This document shows, in pieces, positions 60,985 through 64,000 of a stretch of 64,000 nucleotides of DNA. Each line of letters begins with the position of its first letter. Positions within the stretch are counted from its first letter, which is position 1. Under the pieces are notes generated by a model. The model made no database searches, was not told the origin of the DNA, and saw nothing but the letters and a program-made list of their open reading frames with translations. The stretch spans positions 682,001-746,000 of the forward strand of contig NZ_JAJSOO010000001.1 of assembly GCF_029428875.1 (NCBI RefSeq), written 5' to 3'. The DNA is from Streptomyces sp. JH34 (GTDB taxonomy: Bacteria; Actinomycetota; Actinomycetes; Streptomycetales; Streptomycetaceae). Position numbers and translations under genes: made by a program.

Positions 60985-61461
60985 TCATCCGTGGTCGTAC
61001 ACCGTGACGTGGACACCCCGGTCCACCAGGCGCTGGGTGACGAGGGGTTCCACCCTGGTCCAGGTGCCGCCCGCGGGGCCGCAGCCGATCCTCGGCATGT
61101 GCACCGAGGCACCCAGCACGGCGGCCTGCTCCGCGACCTTGCGCAGCCCCTCGTCGATCGCCTCGTAGCGCACCGGAACGCCCTTGCTGCCTCTTCGCAT
61201 ACCCCGCTGGCCCACGACGTTCGCCACCCAGATGAAGGGCTCGACCTGGACGAACTGCGCGGCCCCGAGCCCGAAGTCGTTGCCGGCGCGCTCGCGGTGC
61301 CAGCGCCGGTAGGCGGCTTCCGGGCCGGGCCGGCGCCGGGACAGGGCGAGAACGAAGCCCTTGCCCCAGCCGCCGAGGTCGTTGCAGACGTGCACGATCA
61401 GCTTGACGCCCTTGCCCTGGGGCGCGGTGGCGTCCCCCCGCACATAGGTGATCCCCGACAT
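60985..61461 (-). CDS. Macro-domain protein (ADP-ribose binding)
   Basis: 158-residue stand-alone macro domain. YVRGDATAP at the N-terminus, VCNDLGGWGKGFVLALSRR (diphosphate-binding glycine loop) and the late MPRIGCGPAGGTWTRVEPLV match the ALC1-like/OARD1-like branch, whose members bind ADP-ribose and may remove it from proteins or act on ADP-ribose 1''-phosphate. The ATG at 61461 has GGAGG only one base away. It lies 41 bp after the acyl-CoA ligase on the same strand and is probably co-transcribed. Confidence 0.88.
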   Translation of the reverse strand: MSGITYVRGDATAPQGKGVKLIVHVCNDLGGWGKGFVLALSRRRPGPEAAYRRWHRERAGNDFGLGAAQFVQVEPFIWVANVVGQRGMRRGSKGVPVRYEAIDEGLRKVAEQAAVLGASVHMPRIGCGPAGGTWTRVEPLVTQRLVDRGVHVTVYDHG

Positions 61462-61502
61462 GCCTCCACCGTACGGTCCGCCACCGACAACGGTCCCCCC
61501 GC

Positions 61503-63332
61503 TCAGGCCTCTCCCTCCGCGTACAGCGCGTCGAGGACCTCGGCGTAGCGGTCTCGGATCACCCTGCGGCGCAGTTTCAGCGAGGGGGTCAGTTCGCCCG
61601 TCTCGGGGCCCCACTCCCGCTCCAGCAGCCGGTAGCGCTTGATCTGCTCGGTGCGGTTCAGCCGGGCGTTGGCGGCCTCGACCGCGCGGGCGATCTCCTC
61701 CCGCACCGCGGGGTGGGCCGCCGGGTCCCCCTCGATGCCGTGGGCCGCGGCCCAGGCGGGCGCCATCTCGTTGTCGAGGACGAGCAGGGCCACCAGGTAG
61801 GAGTGTCCGTCGCCGTGGACGAGCGCCTGTCCGACCAGCGGGTGCTCCTTGAGCGTGTTCTCGACGAGCGCCGGGGAGACGTTCTTCCCCGTCGAGGTGA
61901 TGATCATTTCCTTCTTGCGGTCGGTGAGCCAGAGGTAGCCGTCGTCGTCGACCCGGCCGATGTCGCCGGTCGCGAACCAGCCGTCCGCGTCGAGCGCCCC
62001 GTCCACGGTGCCGTCGGCGCGCAGGTACCCGGCGAACACCGTCTCGCCGCGGACCAGGATCTCGCCGTCGTCGGCGACGCGGAGCTCCAGGCCCTCCAGC
62101 GGGCGCCCCACCGATCCGAGGCGGAAGGCGGACGGGCTGTTGGTGGTGAAGACCCCCACGGTCTCGGTGAGTCCCCAGGCGTCCATGACGACGATGCCGA
62201 ATCCCGCCCAGAAGCGCACCACGTCCAGGGGCATCGGCGCGGAGGCACTGGCGGTCCACACCAGCCGTTCGAAGCCCGCGAGCGAGAGCAGAGGGTCCAG
62301 GACCGTCTCCTTGGCCGCCCGGTAGGCGGATTCCAGCTCGGCGGAGGGCTGTTCGCCGCGCTCGCGGCAGGACACGTGCTCCCGGGCCGTCGCGTTCGCC
62401 GCCTCGATGGCGGCCGTCTGCTCCTCGGGGAGCGTCGCCAGCGCGGCGCGCACGGAGGCGGCGAGCTTCTCCCACACCCGGGGTACGCCGAAGAACTGGG
62501 CCGGGTGCAGGGTGCGCGCGGTGGACGCGACGGCCGCGGCGTCCGCGCAGAGGTGGACGTGGGAGGCGCGGAAGACCGGCAGGTAGATGCCCAGCATCCG
62601 CTCGGCGATGTGGGCGAAGGGGAGGTAGCAGATGTGCTCCACGTGGTCGGGCAGCTCCACCACCCGGTCCAGGGCGAGGGCGTTGACGACGACACTGCGG
62701 TGGGTGATCGGAACGGCCTTCGGGTCGCCCGTGGTGCCCGAGGTGTAGACGACCGTCAGCGGGTCCTGGGCACGGGTCTCCCGCCACGCCTTGTCGAACG
62801 CCTTCTGGCTCCACAGGCGTTCGCCCGTCACGCGCAGTTCGCCGTAGGACAGATGCGTCCCGGTGGCGGCCGGCTCCACGACCACGAGCTTCTCCAGCGG
62901 TACGGTGGCGTCCGCGAGCAGGGGTTCCCAGCGCTCCCGCTCCCTGGGGCCCTCGACGATCGCGAGACGGGCGCGGCTGTGCCGGGCGATGTGGGCGATC
63001 TGGCCGGGCGCCGCGGTGCCGTACACGGTGACGGGGACGGCACCGAGGTGGGTGAGGGCCAGGTCGCTGAGCCAGTGCTCGGGCCTGTTCCCCATCATCA
63101 TGAGGACCTGTTTGCCGCGTTCCACCCCGAGGGCGCTGTATCCGGCGGCGAGCACGGCCGTCTCCCGGCGTACGTCCCGCCAGGTGAGGGTGGTCCATCC
63201 TCCGTCGTCCCCGCCGTCCGCCGCCCGCCAGGAGAGGGCGGGGAGGTCGCCGTGGTCCTCGGCGTTGCGCAGCAGCAGCGCGGGAAGGGTGAGTTGATCG
63301 GGTTCGGTGGGAAGTCGCAGGATCGTGGTCAC
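61503..63332 (-). CDS. Long-chain acyl-CoA synthetase (FadD-type)
   Basis: 609-residue AMP-forming ligase. The phosphate loop is VYTSGTTGDPKAVPITH, with LPFAHIAERM, DAWGLTETVGV and GWFATGDIGRVDDDGYLWL (adenylate-binding) in order, and KNVSPALVENTL plus the late KLRRRVI containing the catalytic lysine region. It activates fatty acids to CoA thioesters. The GTG at 63332 has AGGAGG seven bases upstream; the frame continues to 63605 into the MerR gene's promoter. An inverted repeat in the divergent gap may control it together with the MerR gene. Confidence 0.93.
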   Translation of the reverse strand: MTTILRLPTEPDQLTLPALLLRNAEDHGDLPALSWRAADGGDDGGWTTLTWRDVRRETAVLAAGYSALGVERGKQVLMMMGNRPEHWLSDLALTHLGAVPVTVYGTAAPGQIAHIARHSRARLAIVEGPRERERWEPLLADATVPLEKLVVVEPAATGTHLSYGELRVTGERLWSQKAFDKAWRETRAQDPLTVVYTSGTTGDPKAVPITHRSVVVNALALDRVVELPDHVEHICYLPFAHIAERMLGIYLPVFRASHVHLCADAAAVASTARTLHPAQFFGVPRVWEKLAASVRAALATLPEEQTAAIEAANATAREHVSCRERGEQPSAELESAYRAAKETVLDPLLSLAGFERLVWTASASAPMPLDVVRFWAGFGIVVMDAWGLTETVGVFTTNSPSAFRLGSVGRPLEGLELRVADDGEILVRGETVFAGYLRADGTVDGALDADGWFATGDIGRVDDDGYLWLTDRKKEMIITSTGKNVSPALVENTLKEHPLVGQALVHGDGHSYLVALLVLDNEMAPAWAAAHGIEGDPAAHPAVREEIARAVEAANARLNRTEQIKRYRLLEREWGPETGELTPSLKLRRRVIRDRYAEVLDALYAEGEA

Positions 63333-63414
63333 GGCCGCCTCCTGTCCGTTCGGCCGGACCGGTGCGGTCCGTACCGGGGGTGGGACTGCGCTTCGATGCT
63401 GCCGGACACTTTCA

Positions 63415-63442
63415 CAACAGTGGTGAGACAGCAATACTGTTG
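63415..63442. promoter_or_regulatory. Inverted repeat between acyl-CoA ligase and MerR genes
   Basis: CAACAGT at 63415-63421 and ACTGTTG at 63436-63442 are perfect 7-bp arms 14 bp apart. TTCACA (63411-63416) and AATACT (63433-63438) flank and overlap them as a possible rightward promoter. MerR proteins bind inverted repeats between -35 and -10 boxes, so this may be the autoregulatory site. Confidence 0.55.
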
Positions 63443-63553
63443 CACCGGATCGACGCAGGAAAGAGGAACGGCCCGGCGCAGTGGCGGGCTTCGCACGGTG
63501 GTACAGGGGTGACGGCACCGGGAACAGCGGTGCCCGGGCAACGAGGAGTGGAC

Positions 63554-64000
63554 ATGGCGACCGGGACGGACGAGCCGACGCTGACCGTCGACGAACTGGC
63601 GGCACGTGCGGGAGTCACCGTGCGCACCGTGCGCTTCTACAGCACCAGGGGCCTGCTCCCGCCACCCGTGATCGGCCCCCGGCGCGTCGGGCACTACGGA
63701 CACGAGCACCTCTCCCGGCTGGCGCTCATCGAGGAACTCCAGCACCAGGGCATGACGCTGGCGGCCATCGAGCGCTACCTCCAGCAGCTGCCGCCCGACC
63801 TGAGCGCGCAGGACCTGGCGATCCACCGCGCCCTGGTGGCGTCCTGGGCGCCGGACTCGGCCGAGGACATGGAGCGCGCCGAACTGGAGCGCCGGGCGGG
63901 CCGGGAACTCAGCGGGCAGGACGTGGACCGGCTGGCGGCCATGGGGGTGCTGGAGCGCCCCACGAAGCCCGGAGGGCCCTTCCTCGTGGACCCGGGCCTG
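63554..64000 (+). CDS. MerR-family transcriptional regulator, partial
   Basis: 149 residues before the window ends; the C-terminus is missing. The winged helix-turn-helix is LTVDELAARAGVTVRTVRFY (residues 10-29) with the MerR wing GPRRVGHYGHEHLSRLALIE after it; a coiled-coil dimer helix (LAAIERYLQQLPPDL) begins next. The effector cannot be read from this part. The ATG at 63554 has AGGAG five bases upstream. Divergent from the acyl-CoA ligase gene, which is a probable target. Confidence 0.9.
   Translation, partial: MATGTDEPTLTVDELAARAGVTVRTVRFYSTRGLLPPPVIGPRRVGHYGHEHLSRLALIEELQHQGMTLAAIERYLQQLPPDLSAQDLAIHRALVASWAPDSAEDMERAELERRAGRELSGQDVDRLAAMGVLERPTKPGGPFLVDPGL

Overview
The window is chromosomal DNA from a high-GC actinomycete, almost certainly a Streptomyces. 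The evidence is third-position GC bias throughout, frequent GTG starts, ATGA/GTGA stop-start overlaps, and gene families typical of that genus (DUF6745, DUF6126, SCO6745 family, LPFR-type small protein, MpaB oxygenases). The order from the SCO6745-type gene through idi, galE and the hopanoid genes to the XRE/DUF6126 pair follows the SCO6745-SCO6771 neighbourhood of S. coelicolor as I remember it. I see no rRNA, tRNA, phage, insertion sequence or CRISPR array.

Layout. 1-2147: end of a molybdate ABC transporter (modABC). 2344-9180: housekeeping and accessory genes: membrane metallophosphoesterase, MBL-fold hydrolase, PPOX/F420 protein, a Glu/Leu/Phe/Val-type dehydrogenase with its TetR regulator, and a DUF6745 gene with a small partner. 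9444-15807: a six-gene operon of the STM4011-STM4015 families (two LRR proteins, ATP-grasp protein, alkaline-phosphatase-superfamily hydrolase, two radical SAM enzymes). It looks like a complete but biochemically undescribed modification system and is my main candidate for a novel system. 15883-19177: SGNH hydrolase, a LysM-M23 wall hydrolase under a c-di-AMP (ydaO-type) riboswitch, and a tyrosine phosphatase.

19187-31843: hopanoid island, read on the minus strand from hpnC. HpnC/D/E and a prenyl synthase make squalene, Shc cyclises it, HpnH adds adenosine, HpnG releases the base, and a class III aminotransferase probably yields aminobacteriohopanetriol. Dxs feeds the MEP pathway. The ispG gene expected beside dxs is absent. 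An XRE-cupin regulator with twin palindromic operators and a small membrane protein close the island. 32259-39321: a tightly overlapped minus-strand operon (second CDP-alcohol transferase, nucleotidyltransferase, glycerol-1-phosphate-type dehydrogenase, first CDP-alcohol transferase, GT2, TagGH/Wzm-Wzt-like ABC exporter) that looks like a pathway for an uncharacterised polyol-phosphate glycopolymer or lipid head group. galE, a cation-efflux pump and idi follow.

42519-54043: anti-sigma-type ATPase, enoyl-CoA hydratase, two DJ-1/GlxA proteins, SCO6745-family protein, small LPFR protein, Tex, an ABC-F ATPase, D-amino-acid oxidase and a BCCT betaine carrier. 54285-64000: LacI regulator, then a hydrophobic-chain catabolism block (two divergent MpaB-family oxygenases, aldehyde dehydrogenase, TetR, acyl-CoA dehydrogenase, macro-domain protein, long-chain acyl-CoA ligase, MerR regulator). 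Several regulators here have recognisable palindromes next to them.
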